From Flavobacteriales bacterium (lineage in GTDB: Bacteria > Bacteroidota > Bacteroidia > Flavobacteriales > Flavobacteriaceae), in contig WTJI01000007.1 of NCBI GenBank assembly GCA_011524905.1, positions 62,001 to 126,000 on the forward strand: a DNA stretch of 64,000 nucleotides. Direction: 5' to 3'. Shown one piece after another: positions 34,781 through 43,460 of the stretch (position 1 is the first letter of the stretch; each line of letters opens with the position of its first letter). Under the pieces are notes generated by a model. That model did not search any database. It was given only the letters and a program-made list of their open reading frames with translations, and was not told the origin of the DNA. Position numbers and translations under genes: made by a program.

Positions 34781-35787
34781 TCGAAACGATCTTTCCAATG
34801 TTGAATTGCGCTTACCAAACGGTCTTTTGTTTCCTCAAGATTATCCCATGACACACCACCAGCAGCGTTTTTATGCCCGCCACCTTTAAAAAAAGTTTCT
34901 GCAAACGTATGCGCTGGGAAACTACCTTTTGAGCGAAAGGACATTTTTATTTTTCCTTCTTTTTGATTTTCAATCATAATCACAGCCAGTTGAATACCCT
35001 TGAGACGTAATCCATAGTTGACAAAGCCCTCTGTATCACCTTTTTGGTAATTACAGTTATTTAATTCTTCTTGGGAAAGGCTGAGGTATACTGCTGGAAT
35101 ATCATCCAATTGGGTCAGATGTGTCAGTCCCATACCTAATAAGCGCACCCTGTCAAAAGTATAACTATCGTGAATATTCTGGTGGATATTGCTGTGTGGG
35201 GCACCGCAGTCCATAAGATGGGCAATGGCACGATGGGTAGTTGCAGTGGTCGTAGGAAAACGAAAAGAACCTGTATCGGTCATAATACCTGTGTAGAGAC
35301 AAGTAGCTATCGCACTATCTATAGCAGTTGGTTGCCAGTTGTTAATAAGGTGATAGACCAACTCACAGGTTGAACCAATATTTGGATAGGAAATTGTCAA
35401 ATCTGCGTAATTTTTGGGATTTTGATGGTGATCAATCATGATCTTTGGGGCAGTACTTTCAGCAACTGCTGTTGCGAGCTCATCGATTCGGACCAAATCA
35501 TTAAAATCTAGCGTAAAAATCAAATTGGCTTCTTTTATGATGGTTTCAGCTTTTTCTGTCGTTTCTGTGTGTCGTATGATATTTTCTTGGCCTGGCATCC
35601 AATTCAAAAAATCAGGATAGTCATTAGGAGATACCACCGAGACGGTATGCCCTTTTTGAGTTAAAAATGCTGCCCAAGCCAAACAACTGCCCAACGCATC
35701 TCCATCAGGGTTTTGATGTGGAATAACCGCAATCTGAAGTGGATTCTCTAAAAAAGTCTGCAGGCTTTTGAGTTGTTGGATTTCCAT
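34777..35787 (-). CDS. DHH family phosphoesterase (NrnA-like oligoribonuclease/pAp phosphatase)
   Basis: Degrades nanoRNA and may remove the 3' phosphate of pAp or hydrolyse cyclic dinucleotide products. DHH motifs: HQNPDGDALGSCLAW (D-x-D), LIFTLDFND, the namesake MIDHHQNPKNYAD, DTGSFRF, and DHHA1 domain with FAETFFKGGGHKNAAGG. The length of 336 aa is typical of NrnA. It begins a three-gene overlapping set with gldI and the PPIase fusion, and lies divergent from ndk. Confidence 0.92.
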   Translation of the reverse strand: MEIQQLKSLQTFLENPLQIAVIPHQNPDGDALGSCLAWAAFLTQKGHTVSVVSPNDYPDFLNWMPGQENIIRHTETTEKAETIIKEANLIFTLDFNDLVRIDELATAVAESTAPKIMIDHHQNPKNYADLTISYPNIGSTCELVYHLINNWQPTAIDSAIATCLYTGIMTDTGSFRFPTTTATTHRAIAHLMDCGAPHSNIHQNIHDSYTFDRVRLLGMGLTHLTQLDDIPAVYLSLSQEELNNCNYQKGDTEGFVNYGLRLKGIQLAVIMIENQKEGKIKMSFRSKGSFPAHTFAETFFKGGGHKNAAGGVSWDNLEETKDRLVSAIQHWKDRFE

Positions 35788-35798
35788 AACTTTTTTGA

Positions 35799-35806
35799 CA
35801 AAGATA
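35799..35806 (-). promoter_or_regulatory. Predicted -7 box of the DHH-gldI-PPIase operon
   Basis: TATCTTTG on the minus strand, 11 nt before the DHH ATG at 35787. Confidence 0.45.
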
Positions 35807-35918
35807 GGGAAATGGTTTGGCTAGACCTTTTTAAGTATTTCCATTTTACCATTTGTTGCTACCCGCATAATGATAACAATAGGATGCATTAAAAATTAAT
35901 TTGCCCAATAAAAATTCC

Positions 35919-35926
35919 TATTTTTG
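35919..35926 (+). promoter_or_regulatory. Predicted -7 promoter box of ndk
   Basis: TATTTTTG, 17 nt before the ndk ATG; a TTTG (35900-35903) lies 15 nt upstream, a slightly short spacing for a -33 element. Confidence 0.5.
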
Positions 35927-35943
35927 CACGAAAATTTTGAACT

Positions 35944-36357
35944 ATGAACAGAACATTTACGATGATCAAGCCCGATGCTGTTGAAAATGGACACACAGGA
36001 GCTATTTTAGAAAAAATAAACAGTGCCGGCTTCCGTATCGTTGGAATGAAAAAAACACAATTAACCGTTGCTGATGCCCAGGCTTTTTATGCTGTACATA
36101 AAGAGCGTCCTTTTTTTGATGAATTGGTTAGCTTTATGACGCGTGGGCCTATCATAGCAGCCGTATTAGAAAAAGAGAATGCTGTTAGCGACTTTCGCAC
36201 TTTGATTGGAGCCACTAATCCAGCCGAAGCTGCAGAAGGTACAATTCGACAACTATATGCGACTTCAGTAGGCGAAAACGCCGTTCATGGTTCTGATAGC
36301 GATGAAAATGCTGCTATCGAAATTGCCTTTCATTTTTCGGGTCGGGAATTGTTTTAA
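35944..36357 (+). CDS. ndk: Nucleoside diphosphate kinase
   Basis: Balances NTP and dNTP pools by a phosphohistidine relay. [22 protein letters not shown] is the family start, [34 protein letters not shown] the core, and [21 protein letters not shown] includes the active-site His. At 137 aa it is full length. It stands alone, divergent from the DHH gene and four-base overlapping, in convergent orientation, the DUF721 gene. Confidence 0.97.
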   Translation: MNRTFTMIKPDAVENGHTGAILEKINSAGFRIVGMKKTQLTVADAQAFYAVHKERPFFDELVSFMTRGPIIAAVLEKENAVSDFRTLIGATNPAEAAEGTIRQLYATSVGENAVHGSDSDENAAIEIAFHFSGRELF

Positions 36358-36650
36358 CGAACAATGATTTTTTGAATTCCAGGGGCGGGAAGCTGTTCAT
36401 TAAGTTTTTCAATTAAGGCTTTTTCGGCATAGCGCATTTCCTCCTTTAGTGTTGCATTGGTGAGTTGTACCCGCAAGGTACGCCCCTCTAGTCGCACGGA
36501 CTGTGTGTAGCGATTGACGTATTGTCCCATGCTGTTTTCCCAAAGTTGCTGTAAACGAACATCAGATATACCCTTACGGAGTTTATCTTGCTGGGTAAAT
36601 TCTTCTAATACCTCTTTAAGCGAACGGGGTTCAAACTTAGAATGTCCCAT
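36354..36650 (-). CDS. DUF721 domain-containing protein (DciA-like)
   Basis: A 98-residue protein spanning the DUF721 domain: [78 protein letters not shown]721 includes DciA, the helicase loader of bacteria that lack DnaC; short versions are typical in Bacteroidota and often sit beside recF, as here. A role in replicative helicase loading is therefore reasonable but unproven for this short form. The start overlaps the end of the lipoprotein gene by 14 bases. Confidence 0.85.
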   Translation of the reverse strand: MGHSKFEPRSLKEVLEEFTQQDKLRKGISDVRLQQLWENSMGQYVNRYTQSVRLEGRTLRVQLTNATLKEEMRYAEKALIEKLNEQLPAPGIQKIIVR

Positions 36651-37053
36651 CTGTTGCTTCTTTACGTTGGTAGGTGTAGCGCCTGTCTTTATGGGCCAGT
36701 ACTAAATCTTGTTCGGTTAATCGAACAATGGTTTCGTTCCATTGATCCCAGGGGGTTTCAAAAGACAATACCCATTTTCCATTCACTTGCAGGAGCTGAA
36801 AATTAGTTTGGTCTTGGGAAGTATTTAAAGTAGTACCCAAACTGGGGCTTAGCTTTTTTCGGAAGCCACTGTTGTCTGTCCGTAAAAAGTAATAATCAAA
36901 TTGTGTGTTGCCCAATGCAGGATAAAAGGTTTCTCCACCCTGGGTCACTTTTTCAATTTGCCAATAGCCTGTTAGAAGTTTGTTGTCCAATGACTGATTG
37001 CAGCTAAACAAACACAAAAAGACGATGTAAATAAAAGGGTGTTTTAAAGGCAT
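36637..37053 (-). CDS. Lipocalin-like lipoprotein, hypothetical
   Basis: A 138-aa protein with a lipoprotein signal (MPLKHPFIYIVFLCLFSC). The short beta-rich body GYWQIEKVTQGGETFYP...KWVLSFETPWDQWNETIVRLTEQDLVLAHKDRRYTYQR fits a lipocalin-like fold in Bacteroidota (residues pairing as G-x-W at the start and a final basic strand). Ligand unknown. It lies between recF and DUF721 and overlaps the latter, probably one operon, though its envelope location has no evident link to replication. Confidence 0.72.
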   Translation of the reverse strand: MPLKHPFIYIVFLCLFSCNQSLDNKLLTGYWQIEKVTQGGETFYPALGNTQFDYYFLRTDNSGFRKKLSPSLGTTLNTSQDQTNFQLLQVNGKWVLSFETPWDQWNETIVRLTEQDLVLAHKDRRYTYQRKEATDGTF

Positions 37054-37064
37054 ACAGCAAGGTA

Positions 37065-38159
37065 TTATTTTTCCTCGGATTCTAGCGTAAAAATTTGATA
37101 GGGGAGTGAGCTATTTTGTAAGGCCTTTTCTGTACGATCTGCATGGGTGTCGGATATAAATAATTGACCAAATGCATCGGTGCTGAGTAATTGAACAATT
37201 TTGGTTACTCTTTCTTGATCAAGTTTATCGAAAATGTCATCCAAAAGGACAATAGGAGGGATACCTTGTTGCTGGCGGATATAATCAAACTGTGCTAGTT
37301 TGAGTGCAATTAAAAAAGATTTTTGCTGCCCTTGGCTCCCGAACCTTTTGATAGGATGGCCTGTCAAACGAAATATTAGGTCGTCTTTGTGAAGTCCTGT
37401 CGTTGTAAACTGAACTGCCCTGTCCTTGGAGAGATTTTGTACTAGCCAGCTTTCTAAAGACTGTTCTTCTAATTGGCTTTGATAGTCTATACTTACTTCC
37501 TCGAAAGGATCGCTAATTTGTTTATAGCGTTCTTGGAAAATGGGGACAAATTGTTCCAAGAAAGCTTTACGCTTTTTATATAGGGGGTCAGAGAGTTCAA
37601 TCAACTGTTCGTTGTAAACCGCCAATGTAGTCGGATCAAATTCCTGATTGGCGGCAAAGTATTTTAATAGCGCATTGCGTTGTTCCAAAATGCGATTGTA
37701 TTGGAGCAGTGTTTGCAAATATGTTTTATCGGTTTGACCAATAATCCCGTCAATAAATTTTCTTCGGGTACTGCTCCCAGCTGCAATTAAATCTTGATCG
37801 GCAGGAGATATAATTACTAGGGGAATGAGCCCAATGTGGTCAGCAATTTTTTCGTAGGCTTTTCCATTGCGCTTGACTATTTTTTTGCCTCCCCTTTTAT
37901 AACTGCATAAAATATTTTCCTCTTGATCATTTTTTTGGAATTGTCCCTCTAACAAGAAAAAATCAGCATCAAAGTGGATATTTTGGGTGGCCATTGGATT
38001 AAAGTAGCTTTTTCCCAAAGCCAAATGGTATATTGCATCAAGTAGGTTCGTTTTACCTACGCCGTTATTGCCTATGAATACATTTATGGGCGCTTGAAAG
38101 TCTTCCTGAAAGGCCTTTTGGTTTTTATAGTTGGTTAGCGACAGTCGGGTGAGTTGCAT
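37065..38159 (-). CDS. recF: DNA replication and repair protein RecF
   Basis: ABC-type ATPase that helps load RecA at gapped DNA. LTNYKNQ near residue 10 is the N-terminal RecF pattern, [16 protein letters not shown] the Walker A (about residues 30-45), [12 protein letters not shown] the linking helix, [18 protein letters not shown] the ABC signature and [15 protein letters not shown] the Walker B with LDxxR-like end. At 364 aa it is full length. A -7 box four bases before its ATG suggests a leaderless transcript, which would continue into the lipoprotein and DUF721 genes. Confidence 0.95.
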   Translation of the reverse strand: MQLTRLSLTNYKNQKAFQEDFQAPINVFIGNNGVGKTNLLDAIYHLALGKSYFNPMATQNIHFDADFFLLEGQFQKNDQEENILCSYKRGGKKIVKRNGKAYEKIADHIGLIPLVIISPADQDLIAAGSSTRRKFIDGIIGQTDKTYLQTLLQYNRILEQRNALLKYFAANQEFDPTTLAVYNEQLIELSDPLYKKRKAFLEQFVPIFQERYKQISDPFEEVSIDYQSQLEEQSLESWLVQNLSKDRAVQFTTTGLHKDDLIFRLTGHPIKRFGSQGQQKSFLIALKLAQFDYIRQQQGIPPIVLLDDIFDKLDQERVTKIVQLLSTDAFGQLFISDTHADRTEKALQNSSLPYQIFTLESEEK

Positions 38160-38163
38160 GTGG

Positions 38164-38171
38164 CAAATATA
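38164..38171 (-). promoter_or_regulatory. Predicted -7 box, 4 nt from the recF start
   Basis: TATATTTG on the minus strand, then CCAC and the ATG: the shortest spacing in the window. Confidence 0.5.
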
Positions 38172-38417
38172 GAAGAATAGATGGCATTTTTATCGAAGTG
38201 TCTCACTCCGCTAGAATAGTCATCTAAAGTAGGCGTTTTATTAGATGTTTTTGATTGGCGGCAACGGATGTGGGGCGACCTCAATATGGCTGTTGTCCAA
38301 TAAAAGATTAAATGCCCAATAGCAAAAAACAAGCAGCCAATTGTCTGTGAAAAATGACTGTAATTTGTGGTATGTAACAACTCTTTTAGTGCGCTTTCGA
38401 AATATGGCAAAAAAGTG

Positions 38418-38425
38418 TATTTTTG
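38418..38425 (+). promoter_or_regulatory. Predicted -7 box of the TPR-ribH-mutL run
   Basis: TATTTTTG, 18 nt before the ATG at 38444. With the recF box it accounts for the 284-base divergent gap; nothing else in that gap is recognisable. Confidence 0.5.
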
Positions 38426-38443
38426 TGACTCAAATTTTGACTG

Positions 38444-39208
38444 ATGGCGACATACAAAAAGCGCGGCTATAAAAAATCAATTACCCAAGCTGAGACTCCA
38501 GATATTGCTCAAGAAAGCACAACTGCAGAAGTTTTTGAACGCTTAGACACTAGTGCTTCCAAAACCGAAGAATTTGTAGCTAAAAACCAAAATATTATCA
38601 TTGGATTCATTGGTGTAGTTGCATTGTGTGTTCTTTCATTTTTAGGTTATCAGCAGTTCATTCAAAATCCTAAAGAGCAAGAAGCCATTAACGAATTAAA
38701 CCAAGCACAGTATTATTTTGACATGGCCGTCAATAGCATGAATTCAGATTCTTTGTATTTACGTGCTTTGAATGGAGGAGATGGGAAATATGGTTTTCTG
38801 GACATTATCGAAAATTATTCAGGTACCCCAGCTGCAAAATTAGCAACCTATAGTGCAGGTATGTCCTATTTGAATTTAAAAGAATACAAACAAGCCATTG
38901 CCTATTTAGACGAATTTAATGCCGACGATATTTTACTGAGTGCACTTGCTAAAGGCGCTATAGGTGATGCCTTTGCACAAATTGGTCAACTGGAGGAGGC
39001 TTTTGACTATTATGTTCAAGCAGCCCAGGTAAATGAAAACCTGTTCAGTACACCCAAGTATCTTTTTAAAGCGGCTACGCTTGGCGCTTCATTGGGAAAA
39101 AATGATCAAGCAGTATCCTATCTCAAGCGCATCAAAACTGAATTTCCAGCATCAAAGGAGGCTGAATTAGTTGATGTACAAATAGGACGCTTGGAGAACC
39201 GTCCTTAG
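38444..39208 (+). CDS. Membrane-anchored tetratricopeptide repeat protein
   Basis: A 254-aa protein with a lysine-rich cytoplasmic start (MATYKKRGYKKS), one membrane helix (IIIGFIGVVALCVLSFLGYQQFI, about residues 50-72), then an outward TPR-like region: AINELNQAQYYFDMAVNSMN, AAKLATYSAGMSYLNLKEYKQAIAYLDEF, and AIGDAFAQIGQLEEAFDYYVQAAQ. The layout resembles YfgM-type inner-membrane TPR proteins that help chaperone exported proteins; the match is general. It leads a run with ribH (16 bases downstream). Confidence 0.82.
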   Translation: MATYKKRGYKKSITQAETPDIAQESTTAEVFERLDTSASKTEEFVAKNQNIIIGFIGVVALCVLSFLGYQQFIQNPKEQEAINELNQAQYYFDMAVNSMNSDSLYLRALNGGDGKYGFLDIIENYSGTPAAKLATYSAGMSYLNLKEYKQAIAYLDEFNADDILLSALAKGAIGDAFAQIGQLEEAFDYYVQAAQVNENLFSTPKYLFKAATLGASLGKNDQAVSYLKRIKTEFPASKEAELVDVQIGRLENRP

Positions 39209-39224
39209 CTGAAGTAGTAAGCTT

Positions 39225-39701
39225 ATGGCTACAGCTCACAACAATCTTTCCCAGTACGAAACTGAGAAGGTCCCTTCTGGCAAGAAACTTAAGATAGCCA
39301 TCGTCGTCTCCGAATGGAATGCCGAAATTACAGAAGGTTTATTCCAAGGTGCTTACGATACCTTACTATCTCATGAAGTAGCAGCCGAAAACATCGAGCG
39401 AATCAATGTACCTGGTAGCTTTGAACTCATTTATGCCTGTAAGTTGGCTCAAAAAAAATCGGATGTAGTAATCGCTATTGGGAGTGTGATTCAAGGCGAA
39501 ACGAAACATTTTGATTTTGTTTGTCAAGGGGTAACCCACGGTATTGCAGAACTCAATCTTAATGCATTTGGTCCTGTGATTTTCTGTGTTTTAACAGATA
39601 ACACTCTCCAACAAGCCAAAGACCGCTCTGGAGGTACGCATGGCAATAAGGGCGTTGAAGCAGCTGTTGCCGCACTAAAGATGTCGGCTTTGCACCCTTG
39701 A
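39225..39701 (+). CDS. ribH: 6,7-dimethyl-8-ribityllumazine synthase
   Basis: Penultimate riboflavin step, condensing the ribityl-pyrimidine with dihydroxybutanone phosphate. IAIVVSEWNAEITEGLFQGAYDTL, NVPGSFELIYACKLA, VIAIGSVIQGETKHFDFVCQGVTHGI and PVIFCVLTDNTLQQAKDRSGGTHGNKGVEAA are the expected segments, with the active-site His in KHFDF. The 20 residues before the core are an extension usual in Bacteroidota. At 158 aa it is full length. Other rib genes are not linked. Confidence 0.96.
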   Translation: MATAHNNLSQYETEKVPSGKKLKIAIVVSEWNAEITEGLFQGAYDTLLSHEVAAENIERINVPGSFELIYACKLAQKKSDVVIAIGSVIQGETKHFDFVCQGVTHGIAELNLNAFGPVIFCVLTDNTLQQAKDRSGGTHGNKGVEAAVAALKMSALHP

Positions 39702-39778
39702 AAACCAGCAAAGATTCTTTTCTTTTTTTGAGTTCTAAAATCCCTTGGATTCCTTATTTTTGATGGAAACACAGGAGG

Positions 39779-40075
39779 ATGTTCCGAGGCAACCCTTTTA
39801 AAATACAGAAAAACCGAAGGTATAATTACACCCCTCGCTACTACAAGGGGAAAGAGGCTGGCAATCCTTACGACTTTGATTCAAAATTTGCCCGTTATCG
39901 CGACACCTTCAATGCCAATGATTTTGGTCACCAATGGACGGAAGCGCGCGAAAAAATGCGGCATCGCGGTAATCGCTCTTTTTCTCCTCTACTGCTATTT
40001 ATCATTGGATTACTCAGCTTGATGGCCTTGTATGTGTTAGATTTTGATTGGACATTATTTACTCAATTCCCCTAA
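39779..40075 (+). CDS. Small conserved membrane protein between ribH and mutL
   Basis: A 98-aa basic protein: about 70 residues rich in Tyr, Arg, Asn and Phe (NPFKIQKNRRYNYTPRYYKGKEAGNPYDFDSKFARYRDTF), then one hydrophobic helix (SPLLLFIIGLLSLMALYVLDF). No known domain. From memory, such proteins in flavobacteria are sometimes labelled riboflavin synthase subunit beta, probably by position after ribH rather than by sequence; nothing here supports that enzyme. The ATG follows an AGGAGG-like stretch. Its stop overlaps the mutL start by one base (TAATG), so the two are coupled. Confidence 0.8.
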   Translation: MFRGNPFKIQKNRRYNYTPRYYKGKEAGNPYDFDSKFARYRDTFNANDFGHQWTEAREKMRHRGNRSFSPLLLFIIGLLSLMALYVLDFDWTLFTQFP

Positions 40076-41844
40076 TGAGTGATATCATTCAGCTTTTACC
40101 AGACCATGTGGCCAACCAAATTGCTGCTGGTGAAGTCATTCAGCGACCCGCATCTGCTGTCAAAGAATTGATTGAAAATGCCGTAGATGCAGGCGCCACC
40201 CGCATCCAGCTTTTGATAAAGGATGCCGGGAAAAGTCTCATCCAAGTAATTGATGATGGCAAGGGTATGACTGTCACAGATCTACGTTTAGCCTTCGAAC
40301 GTCATGCGACTTCTAAAATCAAATTGGCAACCGACTTGTTTCAACTAAACACCAAAGGATTTAGGGGCGAAGCCCTAGCATCTATAGCGGCTGTAGCTCA
40401 TGTCGAAGCCCATAGTCGGACTGAATTGGATAAGGTAGCTTCATGTATTAAGATAGAGGGTACAAAGATAGTATCACAAGAAGTCACAGTAGCACCAGTC
40501 GGTACTTCAATTGCAATCCGAAATTTGTTTTTTAACATCCCGGCTAGGCGAAACTTTTTAAAGACTGACACCGTTGAATTACGTCATTGCATCGATGAAT
40601 TTCAGCGAGTGGCTTTGGCTCACCCCGATATTTCCTTTTCTTTTTTGAACAATGGTAGTGAACTTTTTGATCTGCCTGCTTCTAATCTCAAACGCCGCTT
40701 AGCTCAAATTATGGGCGGAAAATTTGATGAAAAAATTGTGGCTATTGAGGAAGACACTCCTATCGCACAGTTTCGAGGATTTTTAGTAAAACCAAATTTT
40801 ACAAAAAAATCAAGGGGACAACAATTTTTCTTTGTCAATCAACGATTTGTAAAAAGTGCCTTTCTGCATCATGCCGTTAGTGCAGCTTACGAGGGTTTGT
40901 TGCGTGATGGCTATCAGCCTGGTTATTTTATTTTTTTGCAAATTGATCCAGCACATATCGATATCAATATTCATCCGACCAAAACAGAAATAAAATTTAG
41001 TGATGAACAAAGTTTGTATGCTATTTTAAAATCAGCAGTAAAGCATAGTTTGGGGATGTTTCAGGTAACGCCTCCATTAGATTTTGACCGCGATCCTAGT
41101 ATGGATCCTTCCTATGCCACAGCGCAATCAGTCCCTAAAAATCCATCTATCGAGGTCGATGCGTCATTTAATCCTTTTGATCAAAATGGGGTTCAACACA
41201 CAACAAAAACGACAAAGTGGGACAGTCTGTATGCAGGATTTGAAACTGCGACGAGTGAATCATTGCAGTTGCCCTTAGAAGAGGGGGGAGCAGGGCCAAA
41301 AGTTTTTCAGGTTTTTCAAAAATATATTGTCAGTTCAGTGCGTTCAGGCTTATTGGTTATTGATCAACAAAGGGCGCACCAACGGGTTTTGTATGAGCAG
41401 TTTCTCAATTATCTGACAGGCCAATCGGCGCCCCAACAGCAGTTATTATTTCCATTGCAAAAAGAAATCAGTCCCTATGAAAAGAATTTATTGACCCAAA
41501 ATTCCGATGCTCTACATGCATTAGGTTTTGACGCCCAAATAAAAGGAGAAGCTTTAATTCTGAATGCTATTCCTTCAGTTTGCTCAGAAACACAAATACA
41601 CGAAGTATTAGACGCTATTTTGGAGATGGATCAAAACACCACTGAAAGTTTTAGTCCATCAGATTTGATGGCCAAAATCATGGCACGTAGCCTGTCTATT
41701 ACAGCCGGGAAAAGACTAACGAGCCAAGAGCAAGAACAACTTATTCACGATTTATTCGCTTGTAAAGAAACCCAAATTTCTCCCTTCAATCGGCAGATAT
41801 TTGTTACTTTAGAAAAAGGCGAATTGGAAAAAAAAATGAATTAA
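40075..41844 (+). CDS. mutL: DNA mismatch repair protein MutL (endonuclease motifs degenerate)
   Basis: Links MutS mismatch recognition to repair. The GHKL ATPase is intact: ELIENAVDAGATRI, IDDGKGM, GFRGEALASIAAV and GTSIAIRNLFFNIPARRNFLK, followed by the transducer. In the C-terminal domain the endonuclease motif DQHA-x2-E-x4-E is DQQRAHQRVLYE (residue about 430), so the His and Glu are Gln; the ACR motif reads MARS and CPHGRP reads SPFNRQ (about 569). Metal ligands for nicking thus look lost. The ATG at 40075 (MSDIIQLLP) begins the conserved N-terminus and gives 589 aa. Confidence 0.94.
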   Translation: MSDIIQLLPDHVANQIAAGEVIQRPASAVKELIENAVDAGATRIQLLIKDAGKSLIQVIDDGKGMTVTDLRLAFERHATSKIKLATDLFQLNTKGFRGEALASIAAVAHVEAHSRTELDKVASCIKIEGTKIVSQEVTVAPVGTSIAIRNLFFNIPARRNFLKTDTVELRHCIDEFQRVALAHPDISFSFLNNGSELFDLPASNLKRRLAQIMGGKFDEKIVAIEEDTPIAQFRGFLVKPNFTKKSRGQQFFFVNQRFVKSAFLHHAVSAAYEGLLRDGYQPGYFIFLQIDPAHIDINIHPTKTEIKFSDEQSLYAILKSAVKHSLGMFQVTPPLDFDRDPSMDPSYATAQSVPKNPSIEVDASFNPFDQNGVQHTTKTTKWDSLYAGFETATSESLQLPLEEGGAGPKVFQVFQKYIVSSVRSGLLVIDQQRAHQRVLYEQFLNYLTGQSAPQQQLLFPLQKEISPYEKNLLTQNSDALHALGFDAQIKGEALILNAIPSVCSETQIHEVLDAILEMDQNTTESFSPSDLMAKIMARSLSITAGKRLTSQEQEQLIHDLFACKETQISPFNRQIFVTLEKGELEKKMN

Positions 41845-42581
41845 TGCGAACGATTTCCGAAACAGTCAAACACCTGATGATCATCAATGGGCTATTTTTT
41901 TTAGCTACTTTGACATTAGGCCCCGTAGTCTATGATTGGTTTTCACTTCACTATTTTGGCAATGTAAAATTCCAGCCATGGCAGCTCCTGACACATATGT
42001 TTATGCATGGAGACTTTATGCATATCTTTTTTAACATGTTTGGATTGTACATGTTTGGCACGCCTTTGGAACAAATGTGGGGTAGAAATAAATTTATTTT
42101 TTTCTATTTGTCAACAGGTTTTGGTGCTGCATTATTACAGATGACGCTCTACCATTTTCAAGTTCAATTTGGCATGGCCGAACTCTCCACTATCGGTATG
42201 GATACAGACGCCATTAATCGTTTTTTTCAGACGGGTTATATGTCTCCAAACTATTATGAATTAGCAGACTATGATCGTTTAAAAACAGCCTATCAATCTT
42301 ATTCAGCTGTCATGGTCGGAGCTTCAGGAGCGCTTTATGGTGTATTGGTTGGATTTGCCATGTTATTTCCTAACGCGCAGTTGATGCTTCTTTTTCCTCC
42401 AATTCCAATCCGTGCCAAGTATCTTGTACCATTGTTAATCATAGCAGATTTATTTTTTGGATTTTCATCTTATTCTATTGGCCCAATAGCCCATTTTGCT
42501 CATGTCGGCGGCGCATTAACGGGCTTGATCATGATGTGGTATTGGAAGCGAAATCAGTTTAATCAGAACCGTTGGAATTAG
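41844..42581 (+). CDS. Rhomboid family intramembrane serine protease, first copy
   Basis: Six-helix membrane protease that cleaves within transmembrane segments. The HxxxN loop is HGDFMHIFFNMFGLYMFG, the nucleophile lies in VGASGALYGVL (GxSG) and the catalytic His in HFAHVGGALTG. The 245-aa length and helices fit. It shares one base with the mutL stop and is followed, three bases on, by a second rhomboid, so the two copies and mutL are one transcript. The substrate is not known. Confidence 0.9.
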   Translation: MRTISETVKHLMIINGLFFLATLTLGPVVYDWFSLHYFGNVKFQPWQLLTHMFMHGDFMHIFFNMFGLYMFGTPLEQMWGRNKFIFFYLSTGFGAALLQMTLYHFQVQFGMAELSTIGMDTDAINRFFQTGYMSPNYYELADYDRLKTAYQSYSAVMVGASGALYGVLVGFAMLFPNAQLMLLFPPIPIRAKYLVPLLIIADLFFGFSSYSIGPIAHFAHVGGALTGLIMMWYWKRNQFNQNRWN

Positions 42582-42584
42582 ACC

Positions 42585-43445
42585 GTGAATTGGAACCAGT
42601 TGACATATCGTTATAAAGCACTTAGCGTAGCTGAAAAACTCATAGCAATTAATGTTTTATGTTTTGTGGTGCCCTTTCTTCTGCAAACTATTTTCTATTT
42701 GTTTCAGCTCTCTAGCGCATCCTTTTTGTCTTGGATACAGCTCTCTTCGGATTGGGAAACCCTCCTCTTCCGGCCTTGGACTTTGGTCACTTATAGCTTT
42801 TTACATTCGGGTATTTTTCATCTATTTTGGAATATGCTATTGTTGTATTACAGCGGTCAACTCTTCTTAAATCTATTACCTGCTCGAATTTTTACGAATG
42901 TCTATTTTATGGGGGTGGTCCTGGGAGGAGTGGTATTTATATTGAGCTATAATTTATTTCCAGCATTTCAAGGTATGCGACCATACATGGTAGGTGCCAG
43001 TGCTGGGGTGATGGCTGTTTTTGTTTTCATTAGTACCTATACACCCAACCAGGAAATCCGATTTTTCTTTTTTAATATTCCCTTAAAATATTTAGCGCTC
43101 GCTTTTGTATTTCTCGATCTTATTCAAATTCCTAATGGCAATGCGGGGGGGCATTTAGCCCATTTAGGAGGAGCTTACCTGGGTTTTATCTATGCCCGTC
43201 AATTGCAAAAGGGGAAAGACATTGGTAAGGGTTGGGGGCAGTTTTGGGAAAGTGTGAGACAGTCGTTCCAAGCGCGTCCCACGTTCAAAAAAGTGTATAA
43301 AAACCCCAAATCCAATCCAAAAAAATCAATATCAGTGGATCAGCAAAAAATCGATGCCATTTTAGATAAAATTAGTAAGTCGGGCTATGACAGTTTAAGT
43401 AAAGAAGAAAAGGATACACTTTTTCGTGCTGGAAATGGTTCTTAG
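42585..43445 (+). CDS. Rhomboid family intramembrane serine protease, second copy
   Basis: 286 aa with the same fold: HSGIFHLFWNMLLLYYSG (HxxxN helix), VGASAGVMAVFVF (GxSA, serine in place) and GGHLAHLGGAYLG (catalytic His). The C-terminal 75 residues (RQLQKGKDIGKGWG...DKISKSGYDSLSKEEKDTLFRAGN) are a soluble basic tail, ending in a helical motif also found on flavobacterial rhomboids. It starts at GTG, three bases after the first copy. Both copies keep the Ser-His pair, so neither looks inactive. Confidence 0.9.
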   Translation: MNWNQLTYRYKALSVAEKLIAINVLCFVVPFLLQTIFYLFQLSSASFLSWIQLSSDWETLLFRPWTLVTYSFLHSGIFHLFWNMLLLYYSGQLFLNLLPARIFTNVYFMGVVLGGVVFILSYNLFPAFQGMRPYMVGASAGVMAVFVFISTYTPNQEIRFFFFNIPLKYLALAFVFLDLIQIPNGNAGGHLAHLGGAYLGFIYARQLQKGKDIGKGWGQFWESVRQSFQARPTFKKVYKNPKSNPKKSISVDQQKIDAILDKISKSGYDSLSKEEKDTLFRAGNGS

Positions 43446-43460
43446 TTCCCTCCCGATGAT

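Noticed and set aside
38135-38410. A 91-codon minus-strand frame in the recF upstream gap
   Set aside because: It overlaps the recF start and both promoters, has no domain, and its composition is not like its neighbours.
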